Source: Saprospiraceae bacterium (GTDB lineage: Bacteria; Bacteroidota; Bacteroidia; Chitinophagales; Saprospiraceae). From it: a stretch of DNA of 64,000 nt. The notes beneath the pieces were generated by a model, which was given only the letters and a program-made list of their open reading frames with translations, was not told where the DNA came from and did no database searches. Positions 43,485 through 51,825 of the stretch are shown one piece after another. The stretch lies in contig JADJYH010000009.1 of the NCBI GenBank assembly GCA_016719855.1, positions 166,865-230,864 of the forward strand, given 5' to 3'. Position 1 is the stretch's first letter. Each line of letters opens with the position of its first letter. The translations under genes and the position numbers were made by a program.

Positions 43485-43585
43485 TTAGTTGCGAAACTTG
43501 CTGGGCGCTGTGACAAACTCCTGTGAGAAAGTTCGTGTAAAATACGCCGGGTCGGCAAACCCGACGGCGTAAGCGATAATGCCCC
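43485..43585 (-). pseudogene. Remnant of an AraC-type DNA-binding domain
   Basis: The last 30 codons of an AraC/HTH_18 domain are readable (IAYAVGFADPAYFTRTFSQEF, ending SKFRN and a stop). Upstream nothing of the protein remains. The DNA is closely similar to the 3' end of the hybrid sensor gene at 51826-51960 (ISEIAYAVGFADPAYF). It is either a duplicated fragment of that gene or the end of a lost relative. Confidence 0.75.
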
Positions 43586-43747
43586 CAGGTTTAAAGTTTA
43601 GAAAACCCGCCTTTCGGCCCCGAATTGAAAAGCCATCCGTGTTTTGCAAAATACTTCCGCCTACCAAAAATGAAATGTTGCTCCTGTTTTCGGGTACTAA
43701 AATTTAAAAAATTTGGTAGTGGGTCAAAAAGGTTGATAGGTAGGTGT

Positions 43748-43947
43748 AGTGTCGGCGTGACTCAAAGTCTAATGTCGTCAACTTAGCGTGACACGTGAGG
43801 AGGATTGGAACACGGATTGAACGGATTGAACAGATTTACACGGATTGAATCCGTTTCTATCCGTCTAATCCGTTCAATCCGTGTTCCTATCCTCCTCGCG
43901 AGAAGTTCTTCAATTGACGACAATAGACTCAAAGTCACGCCAACACT
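43748..43947. repeat. Nested 200-bp inverted repeat
   Basis: The outer arms are AGTGTCGGCGTGACT (43748-43762) against AGTCACGCCAACACT (43933-43947), with imperfect pairing continuing inwards through ATGTCGTCAA and GAGGAGGAT. The inner arms, about 43806-43838 and 43855-43887, are made of ACGGATTGAACGGATTGAA steps and their complement. The outer arm recurs as a perfect hairpin at 63113-63145. Confidence 0.75.
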
Positions 43948-44055
43948 TTCAACATTTCCAAATAATCAAAATGCCTGTGCCCCGCCAAATACCCGACTGG
44001 CTTCCTATCCTCCCTGACTTTCCTATCTTGCGCCCCCAATCACAAAACCCATTTC

Positions 44056-45612
44056 ATGATTACCGGACAACTCCGCAACGACATTGACCGCCTCTGGGAA
44101 ACCTTCTGGACCGGCGGCATCTCCAACCCGCTCACGGTCATTGAGCAGATTACCTACCTGCTCTTCATCAAGCGGATGGACGACATCCAAATCCGCAAGG
44201 AAAACATGGCCAACCGACTCGGCACGGCCATCGAGGAACCCATTTTCACACCGGAAGAAAAACCGCTGCGCTGGTCCAGCTTCAAGCAGGAGGAGCCGCA
44301 GGTGATGCTCGACCGATTCCGAAAGCCGCTGAGCAAGGAACTGGACTACACCGTCTTTGACAAAATGAAGACGATGGGCAATGCCGACAGCGCCTTCCGG
44401 GAGTTCATGAAGGGCGCCACGTTCATGATTGACAAGGCCCGGCTGCTCGACAAGGCCGTGCAGATGCTGGACGAAATAGACCAAGCCGACCAGGACACCA
44501 AGGGCGACCTCTACGAGTACCTCCTTTCCAAAATCGCCACGGCGGGCCAAAACGGGCAGTTCCGAACGCCCCGGCACATCATCCGAATGATGGTGGACAT
44601 GGTGCAGCCCACCCCCGACGATACCATCTGCGACCCCTCGGCGGGCACGATGGGCTTCCTCGTGGCCTGCATCGAGTACCTGCGGGAGCACCACAAGGAC
44701 GAGTTTTTCAAACCGGAATTCAAGGCGCACTTCAACGGGCGCATGTTCACCGGGCTGGAGTTCGACCCCTCCATGATCCGCATCGGGGCCATGAACCTCA
44801 TGCTCCACGGCCTCGAATCGCCGAACCTCCACCTCGAAGACTCGCTCTCCGAACAGGCGGGCGGCATCCGGGACGCCTACTCGCTCATACTCGCCAACCC
44901 GCCCTTCAAGGGCAGCCTCGACAAGGAAGCCGTGGACAGCTCCATCATCTCCGTGGTGGACTCCAAAAAAACGGAGCTGCTCTTCCTCGGCCTCATGCTG
45001 CGGATGCTCAAAATCGGCGGGCGCTGCGCCGTCATCGTGCCGGACGGCGTGCTCTTCGGCAGCAGCAATGCGCACCAACAAATCCGCAAGGAAATCATCG
45101 AGCGGCACCAGCTCCAGGGCGTGGTGAGCATGCCCGGCGGCGTGTTCAAGCCCTACGCCGGGGTCAGCACCGCCATCTTGTTTTTCACCAAAACCAACTC
45201 CGGCGGCACCGACCAAGTGTGGTTCTACGACATGAAGGCCGACGGCTTCAGCCTCGACGACAAGCGCTCGCCCCTCGGCGACCGCCACGAAGAGAACAAT
45301 ATCCCCGACATCGTGGAGAAGTGGCGGAGTTGGCAGGTTTTAGTTGGCAGTTCGACAGTGGGCCCCAAAGGGGTAAACAGTGGGCAGTCTGGGGCTCGCA
45401 CCTCCCAATGCTTCCTCGTGCCGGTGCAGGAGATTCGGGACAACGACTACGACCTCAGCATCAACCGCTACAAACAGGTGGAGTACAACGCCGTGGACTA
45501 TGCCCCGCCCGCCGAGGTCATCGCCCATATCGAAAAGCTCGATGAAAAAAGGAATGCCCTGCTGGCGCAATTGAAAGGGTTATTGTTGAACAGTGAAATA
45601 TTTGAGGGATGA
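44056..45612 (+). CDS. hsdM: Type I restriction-modification methyltransferase HsdM
   Basis: The 518-residue modification subunit transfers methyl groups from S-adenosylmethionine to adenines in the site chosen by HsdS, and is also needed for restriction. An N-terminal helical HsdM domain (MITGQLRNDIDRLWETFWTG) precedes the N6-adenine methyltransferase core, with the SAM motif DPSAGTMGFLVA at about 191-202 and the catalytic NPPF in LANPPFKG at about 279-286. The gene is intact. Between EKWRSWQ and TSQCFLVPVQEIRDNDYDLS the text VLVGSSTVGPKGVNSGQSGA is encoded by a dispersed repeat and is out of character for the family. The loop lies outside the catalytic core. Its usual partner hsdS is broken, so activity of the system is doubtful. 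Confidence 0.95.
   Translation: MITGQLRNDIDRLWETFWTGGISNPLTVIEQITYLLFIKRMDDIQIRKENMANRLGTAIEEPIFTPEEKPLRWSSFKQEEPQVMLDRFRKPLSKELDYTVFDKMKTMGNADSAFREFMKGATFMIDKARLLDKAVQMLDEIDQADQDTKGDLYEYLLSKIATAGQNGQFRTPRHIIRMMVDMVQPTPDDTICDPSAGTMGFLVACIEYLREHHKDEFFKPEFKAHFNGRMFTGLEFDPSMIRIGAMNLMLHGLESPNLHLEDSLSEQAGGIRDAYSLILANPPFKGSLDKEAVDSSIISVVDSKKTELLFLGLMLRMLKIGGRCAVIVPDGVLFGSSNAHQQIRKEIIERHQLQGVVSMPGGVFKPYAGVSTAILFFTKTNSGGTDQVWFYDMKADGFSLDDKRSPLGDRHEENNIPDIVEKWRSWQVLVGSSTVGPKGVNSGQSGARTSQCFLVPVQEIRDNDYDLSINRYKQVEYNAVDYAPPAEVIAHIEKLDEKRNALLAQLKGLLLNSEIFEG
45329..45405 (+). repeat. In-frame dispersed repeat inside hsdM
   Basis: The stretch repeats GTTGGCAG/CAGTGGGC steps. The 18-mer AGTTGGCAGTTCGACAGT at 45342-45359 is identical to the repeat in the ydbT-like gene (13959-13976, minus strand). 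It encodes about 20-25 residues in frame. Confidence 0.7.
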
Positions 45613-45639
45613 GGAAGTGGGAAAGTCGAATTGGGGAAA

Positions 45640-46789
45640 TCTGACCGAATTTTCAAAATGGCGTTGGTGAATGGAAATGAAATTACAGAGGATGTAAGTC
45701 GCTATTATCGGGGTTATTCGGTCCACCGATTACTAAACATAAATTAAATATTCCTGCTTGAAGTTTCAGATGTGACTCAAAATTGCAAATAAAGTTAAAT
45801 AGGCGATATTCTGTTCGATAAGTCATCTGTTAAACTCAAATGTTATTGGTAATATGATTTGACGAAAGAAAGCTTATTCAGTTTTTCAGCAATTAAGATG
45901 TAAATTAAGCAAGATGAATAAAGTTGATCCAAAATTCCTTTACCTTACCAGTGTTGAAGTCACAATCAATTGGAACAACCAAGGTTATCAACTTCAAGAC
46001 AACAATATTAACCTTAATTGAAAAAGAATTGAAGAAGTGAAAATCCCTCCCCCCCTCCCCATCCAGCAACAAATCGCTGAGGTGCTGGACACCGCCGATG
46101 CGCTCCGCCGCTGCACGCAGGAGCAGTTGGCGGCGCTGGATGAGCTGGCGCAGGGGGTGTTTTTGGAGATGTTTGGGGACCCGGTGAGGAATGAGAAGGG
46201 GGGAGAGCTAAGGTAATAGAGTTTTCCGAAAGATTATAAAATGGCCAGCTTTGAAAGATTTATGCAAGTTTTGCAGATATTGGCGATATACAGGTCAAAC
46301 AGATGAAAATTGATAAATTTTATTTCTGCAAAGGTCTTTTTCTAGGAAGCTATTGGATTTCTAACACACAAAATTTATTTCTGAAGAAGATTTCAAAGAT
46401 TATCTCGAAATTATAACCGCAAGGGGAGGTATAATCTATTCAAGAATTGGTGCAAAACTGGGAAAGGCTAGGTTGGTGGAGGTTGATTTTGACTTTATTC
46501 CCTCTTAATCAAGCAATTAGACCAAACTAATCATTGGCTAATAAGCATTTTCTGAAGTACTTTTGATCTCAGAAATTTGCCTTACGAAAGCGCATACGGG
46601 TATAAAAGGCATTGGAGTCTAGATTTAGGTATGGAAGAAATTAAAATTTAATCCCTCTTCCCCCTCTTCCCCTCCAAACCCAATTCGCCGCCATCATCGA
46701 GAACATCGAGGCGCAGAAGGCGGTGCTGCGGGAGTCGCTGCGGGAGAGCGAGGCGCTGTTTGGGGGTTGTTGCAGCGGGTGTTTGGGTG
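45640..46789 (+). pseudogene. hsdS: Degraded type I specificity subunit hsdS
   Basis: The right length and place for hsdS, but no frame longer than about 60 codons survives. Recognisable pieces, in order: a first target-recognition domain end (KFLYLTS, then IEEVKIP), the central conserved region (IQQQIAEVLDTADALRRCTQ, then LDELAQGVFLEMFGDPV), a second recognition domain (ISEEDFKDYLEIITARGG, then IIYSRIGAKLGKARLVEVD) and the terminal helix QFAAIIENIEAQKAVLRESL. Frame breaks and stops occur throughout and the sequence is AT-rich in the two recognition domains. The last piece also has a lost G (46767-46771) compared with its duplicate at 47667-47779. Many errors could be from sequencing, but the density is higher than in neighbouring genes. 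Confidence 0.8.
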
Positions 46790-46840
46790 ATTTCGATTTA
46801 CGATTTGGGGATTTACGATTTACGATTGGGGGGCCTTGGT

Positions 46841-47326
46841 TCATTCCCCGGCAGCTTGCAGGATGATATTGCGGGCTTTTTGGCTGAGGTAGAAATGTGT
46901 TTTGTCCCCAATGAGGTCAAGGAAAGTGGCGACCGAGGTTATCAGTCCGGCGGCCTTGGCACGGATGAGCACCCCACCTACCCCCGGTAAATGGAAGGTT
47001 CAGGGCTTGGGCGGCCTTTCGGCCCTCGGTCTCGTCCATGAGCAAAAGGTCAGCGCTTAGTTCCACGGCAAGCGCAATGGCATTGGCCTCGCCTTCGTCC
47101 AAGGTGGTTTCGAGGCGCAGCAGCAGGTCAGATTTCACGGGTGATTTAACGAGCAGCCAACTGGAGGCTTGCAGGGCGGATACATCAACGCCAAACTTGG
47201 TCAGGGCTTTCAGTTCGTCGAGCACCTTGTCAGGTATGACTACCACACCGAAGAGCCGTTGGAGCATATCCAGTTCGCCGATTTGCAGGAGGTGGAGATG
47301 GCCGTGGTATCGCTGACGACAATCAT
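46841..47326 (-). CDS. DUF3368 PIN-like toxin, two frameshifts
   Basis: The product of about 162 residues begins MIVVSDTTAIS at 47326 with the first active-site Asp, continues LLQIGELDMLQRLFGVVVIP and KVLDELKALTKFGV, then LDEGEANAIALAVELSADLL and MDETEGRKAAQ, and ends VATFLDLIGDKTHFYLSQKA. These are the landmarks of DUF3368 proteins, the PIN-like toxins that accompany UPF0175 antitoxins. One base is missing near 47300 (STLLQ split) and the frame shifts again in the CCCCC run near 46983. The pair sits inside the hsdS 3' region. Confidence 0.78.
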
Positions 47327-47606
47327 TGGGGCTTTGCGGGGAATTTTTGTTGAATTCGTTGATGGCTTCAACGTCGTGCTGGGCATCTGCTTCGTCGTAG
47401 TTGATGGCGATTTTTCGCAGCCCAAGTTCGTGCAGGAAAGCGACACGTGATATGCCCGCAAAGCGGGCGGCTTTGCCGGAAGATAACTGGAATTCCTTGT
47501 AGAAGATAATGGCCAGCTCCAATTTGATGGATTGTTCCGACAGCCCGATGGATTGCAGGACATCTGGAGGGATAACCAAGGGCCTGTTTTCAGCTATTGT
47601 GGTCAT
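47230..47606 (-). CDS. UPF0175 antitoxin
   Basis: MTTIAENRPLVIPPDVLQSI, then LELAIIFYKEFQLSSGKAARFAGISRVAFLHELG, is the conserved core of UPF0175: a short N-terminal strand and a helix-turn-helix. These proteins partner PIN-like DUF3368 toxins. The conserved part ends by about residue 90 (near 47335). The downstream end is uncertain because the frameshift at about 47300 merges this frame with the toxin; repairing it places a stop at 47230. The toxin start overlaps it, so the two are translationally coupled. Confidence 0.75.
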
Positions 47607-47630
47607 GGCTTTTTTTTTTACAAAAGTAAC

Positions 47631-47638
47631 TCAATTGC
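47631..47638 (-). promoter_or_regulatory. -7 box of the UPF0175-DUF3368 promoter (TACTTTTG)
   Basis: A TAnnTTTG box lies 24 nt before the antitoxin ATG and is followed by an A9 run (minus strand). The pair therefore has its own promoter within the hsdS remnant. Confidence 0.5.
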
Positions 47639-47666
47639 CGCATATACCCAACCATGTGGATGAATT

Positions 47667-47779
47667 CCCAATTCGCCGCCATCATCGAGAACATCGAGGC
47701 GCAGAAGGCGGTGCTTCGGGCGGCCTTGGCGGAGAGCGAGGCGCTGTTTGGGGGGTTGTTGCAGCGGGTGTTTGGGTGA
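47667..47779 (+). pseudogene. Duplicate of the hsdS 3' end
   Basis: The last 37 codons of an HsdS protein (QFAAIIENIEAQKAVLR, then ESEALFGGLLQRVFG and a stop) repeat the sequence at 46681-46789 with a few substitutions (GESLRESE versus AALAESE) and one extra G. Nothing of the rest of hsdS precedes it. The duplicated copies flank the UPF0175-DUF3368 pair. Confidence 0.85.
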
Positions 47780-47824
47780 GGGTGTTTGCCCCTAGCCCCT
47801 TTAGCATTGATTAGCCATAACGCT

Positions 47825-48200
47825 CGTCCCATCGGGACGGCATCTTTGTAGCATTGATAAATTAACCTCGGTCTCCGTACCATCGGAACGGTATCTGCCG
47901 GGAAGGTATGCCGTTCCGATGGAACGGTTGGACGTGGTTGGACATTTTTCTACAAAGATGCCGTCCCGCCGGGACGAGCGTTAATCGAGAAAAATCGTCC
48001 CATCGGGACGGCATCTTTGTAGCATTGATAAATTAGCCTGGGTCTCCGTTCCATCGGAACGGTATCTGCCGGGAAGAGATGCCGTTCCGATGGAACGGTT
48101 GAACGTGGTTGGACATTTTTCTACAAACATCGCCGTCCCGCTGAGGCTTTCGAGACGGGGGTACCGGACGTTTCTACAACCATCTACGCCGCTCTGCGGC
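47825..48200. repeat. Palindrome cluster with a 171-bp tandem duplication
   Basis: Palindromes with 3-nt loops: CGTCCC-ATC-GGGACG (47825-47839), CCGTACC-ATC-GGAACGG (47875-47891, one mismatch), CCGTTCC-GAT-GGAACGG (47911-47927) and CGTCCC-GCC-GGGACG (47962-47976). The set repeats at 47996-48010, 48046-48062, 48082-48098 and a decayed copy near 48132, giving a 171-bp tandem repeat. The last is GCCGC-TCT-GCGGC (48188-48200), identical to 43428-43440. Constant flanks GGCATCTTTGTAG and CTACAAAGATGCC recur. The 487-bp gap 47780-48266 contains nothing else. Confidence 0.85.
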
Positions 48201-48266
48201 TTTTAATCTCCAAAATTATAAAGCGTAAAATGTTTTTGGCATATTTGCCAAGACAACCCATTCTAC

Positions 48267-51200
48267 ATGAAAAACTCCAATTTCACCTTCCTCTACGCCC
48301 GTTGGCCGGAGATATACGAAGCGGCCATGGAGGCCGAGCAGCAGGTGTTCGCCAAGTCCGTCACCGCAGGCATGTACTGCCGCCAGGCCATGGAGCTTCT
48401 GGTCAATTGGGTCTATGAATTTGATGCAGAGTACACCGTGCCCTACCAGAACACCATCGCCGCCAAGCTGCGGGCCGACTGCTTTGTGCAGGACTTGAAA
48501 CCCTCCATGGTGCGGGAGTTGGAGTACATCCGCAAGGTCGGCAACAACGCCACGCACAGCCGCCGCATCACTTCCAACGAGGCATTGGCGAGCCTGAAAT
48601 TCCTCTTCCACTTCTGCCAGTACGTCGCCCGCACCTACACAGACGACCCCTGGCCTAGGGATTTTGACGAAACCCACATCCCCAAGGACGACCCCGTGAA
48701 GGTGGCCCTTCGGGAAATCGCCCGATTGGAGGAAGCCCAAAAACAGCAACAGGAGCTTATCGCAGCGCAACTGAAACAGTTTGAGGCCAGTACTGCCGAA
48801 CAGGCCGCCCATGCTGCCATGCAATCGGAACTGGCAGTCATCAAGGACAAGAACAAGCACATCCCCGTGCCAGCAGCGGGCGTTTCGGAGGCCGAGACCC
48901 GCCGCCTCTACATTGACGCCGACCTGAAAGCCATGGGCTGGGAACTCGACGATGCCCGCTCTACGGAGTACGAACTGGGCAACCTGCCCCGCCACATCAA
49001 CCCAACCGGAAAGGGCTACGTGGACTACGTGCTTTGGGGCGACGACGGCCTGCCGCTCGCCATCGTGGAAGCCAAAAGACCTGCAGCGCCGCCGAGGGCA
49101 AAGCGCAGGCAGTGGTCTATGCCGACTGCGTTGAGCAACTGCACGGCAGGCGGCCCATCATTTTCTACACCAACGGCTTCGAGACCTGGCTCTGGGACGA
49201 CCAGTTTTACCCGCCCCGGCAAGTGCATGGTTTTTATGAAAAAGCCGAACTGCAACTGCTGATTGACCGTCGCAGCACCCGAAAGGATTTGCGGAAGTAC
49301 ACGCCCGACCCCGCCATCGCTGGCCGCTACTACCAAAAGGAGGCCATCCAGCGCATCGCAGAGACCTTCGTGGCCGACGACAAACAAGGCATCTCCGGCA
49401 AGCGCCGCAAGGCATTGGTCGTGATGGCCACCGGCACGGGCAAGACCCGCATGGCCGTTGCGCTCGTGGACATTTTGATGAAAGCGAACTGGGCCAAGCG
49501 GGTGCTTTTCCTTGCCGACCGAAATGCACTGGTGACACAAGCCAAGCGGGCATTTGGCAACCTGCTCACCAACCTCACGGCCATTGACCTGACCAAGGAG
49601 CGGGAAGACACGACCACAAGGCTCGTTTTTTCCACCTACCCCACCATCATGAACCGCATTGACGCTGCCCGCAATCCCGACGGGGTGGTGTACGGCGTTG
49701 GGCATTTCGACCTCATCATCGTGGACGAGGCGCACCGCTCCATCTATGAAAAATACGAGGACATCTTCCACTATTTCGATGCGCTCATCGTCGGCCTCAC
49801 TGCCACGCCCAAGGACGAAACGCACCACGACACCTACCAGGCTTTTGAGTGCGAGCAGGGCAATCCGACCTACTATTACGAGCTGAACCAGGCCGTGAGT
49901 GATGGTTTTTTGGTGCCACCAAAGAAACTGGAAACTGGCACCAAGTTCCTGCGCCGGGGCATCAAGTACAGCGAGTTGTCGGAGGCCGAACAGCAGGAGT
50001 ACGAGGCCGCCTTTGCCCGCATGGGCGAGGAGGTGCCGGATGAAATCGGCGCTGCGGCCATCAACCGCTGGCTGTTCAACAAGGACACGGTCATCAAGGT
50101 GCTGGATGCGCTCATGTCGCACGGCCACCGGGTGGAGTCTGGTGACAAAATCGGGAAGACCATCATCTTCGCCAACAGCCAAGACCATGCGGAGTTCATC
50201 GAAAAAGTGTTCAACGAGCAATACCCAGAGCAGCGGGGGCATTTCGTGCGCACCATTTCCTACAAGGACCAAAAGTTTGCGCAAGACCTGATTGACAAGT
50301 TCAAGATAGCCGACCGCTACCCGCAAATCGCCATCTCGGTGGACATGCTCGACACGGGCATTGACGTGCCGGAAATCGTGAACCTGGTGCTGTTCAAGCC
50401 TGTCTATTCCAAGTCGAAGTTCTGGCAAATGCTGGGGCGGGGCACCCGGCTACGGGAGGATTTGTTCGGCCCCGGCGAGCACAAGCAGGATTTTTATGTG
50501 TTCGACTGCTGCGGCAATTTCGAGTTCTTCGACATGAACCCGATGGGGGTCATGGGCAATGCGTTGAAAAGCATCTCGCACCGGATTTTCGAGCTGCGAA
50601 TCCTGTTGGCGGAGGCATTGCGGGAGCCGCAATACCAAGATGAATCCTTTCAAGACTACCGCAATTTGCTGCTCGACCTGTCGCACGGGTCGGTGCAGGC
50701 GTTGTATGAAAAACGGGATTTGTTCCGGGGGAAAGGGCGGTTGGCCACCATCGAGAAATTCCTCCAACGGGAAAGCTGGGAGGCCCTCAGCATGACCAAG
50801 GTGCAGGAGCTTCGGAGCGCATCGGCCCGCTCATCCAGCTCGACGACGAGGACGAGAAGGCCAAACTGTTCGATGCCCTGTTGTTCAAGATGCAGTTGGC
50901 GCTCTGCACGGGTGACCCCAGTTTCGAGTCTGGCAAAAACAATATCATCAACCGGGCGAAAAGCCTAGCCACCAAGGCCAACGTGCCGGTGGTGCGACAA
51001 AAGCTCGACCTCATCAACCGCATCCAAACGGACGGCTTTTGGAAGGAAATCACGTTACCGGGGCTGGAGCATATTCGCACCGAGCTGCGGGAACTGATGA
51101 AGCTGCTCGTGTCCGAGGGCAAAGACCCGGTATTCACCAATTTTGAGGACGAACTGGTGAGCGTCCATGAACCGCTGGACGTGCTGATGCCGTCTGCCCC

Positions 51201-51668
51201 TGCCAATTATCTGGAGCGGGTAAAAACATTCATCCGCAACAACAGGGAGTACGTGGTCATCCAAAAGCTGCGCAACAACCAGCCCATCACGGCGCAGGAG
51301 TTGAGCCAGTTGGAGACCCTGCTTTTCGACGGCAGCGAGCGAGGCACAAAAGCCGATTTCGTGAGGGCCACGGGCAGCAACCAGCCATTGGGGCAGTTCA
51401 TCCGCAGCATCCTCGGCCTCGACCGCAGCGCTGCGCTCGCTGCATTTTCCACCTTCTGGAAAGGGCAAGCTGAGTGCCGACCAGCAAAGTCCTCAAAATC
51501 ATCATCAACAATTTCGAGGTGAACGGCGTCCTAGACCCGAAGCAGTTATACGAGGCACCTTACACCGACATCAACACGGAAGGGTTGGATGGGCTTTTCA
51601 ATGACTCGGACAGCTCGAATATCGTTTCGATAATTAGGGGGGTGAATGGGACGGCGATGGCGGGGTGA
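48267..51668 (+). CDS. hsdR: Type I restriction endonuclease HsdR (EcoEI-like), three frameshifts
   Basis: This restriction and translocation subunit of about 1133 residues begins with a DUF4145 domain (MKNSNFTFLYARWPEIYEAA; RQAMELLVNWVYE; LEYIRKVGNNATHS) and a coiled coil (about 165-195). The nuclease core follows (GYVDYVLWGDDGLPLAIVEAK, with Asp and Glu-x-Lys). The SF2 motor shows MATGTGKTRMA (Walker A), IIVDEAHRS (DEAH), LTATP (motif III) and QMLGRGTRLRED (motif VI). The C-terminal EcoEI_R_C region ends with KIIINNFEVNGVLD. Frame breaks are at about 49085 (AAAAG), 50815 and 51465. It follows hsdM and the hsdS remnant on the same strand, with its own start after a 487-bp gap full of palindromes. 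Without HsdS the complex would have no target specificity. Confidence 0.93.
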
Positions 51669-51674
51669 GGGGGA

Positions 51675-51715
51675 TATTTGCCAATACCCAATGCATGCAG
51701 CAGTGGTTGGCAAAT
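51675..51715. terminator. Weak hairpin between convergent hsdR and the hybrid sensor gene
   Basis: ATTTGCCAA (51675-51683) pairs with TTGGCAAAT (51707-51715), 9 bp with a 23-nt loop, right after the hsdR stop. The 157-bp gap up to 51826 shows nothing else. A terminator role is guessed from position. Confidence 0.3.
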
Positions 51716-51825
51716 TTGTGGGGGCAATTGATTGCGTTAAAATGCGCTTTGGCTGCAAATGCAGGGGATGAACCACTCCACAGCTTAACCTTTACGCCCA
51801 AATTATCCATGCCTTCCGTCTCGTT

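Noticed and set aside
47825..48200. CRISPR-like array of repeated units before hsdR
   Set aside because: The repeats are palindromes with varying stems and irregular spacing, the larger unit is a 171-bp duplication, and no cas gene is present.
44023..50428. Minus-strand frames opposite hsdM (44023-45288) and hsdR (49025-50428)
   Set aside because: hsdM and hsdR have clear catalytic motifs; the opposite frames show only His/Glu/Val-rich mirror sequence.
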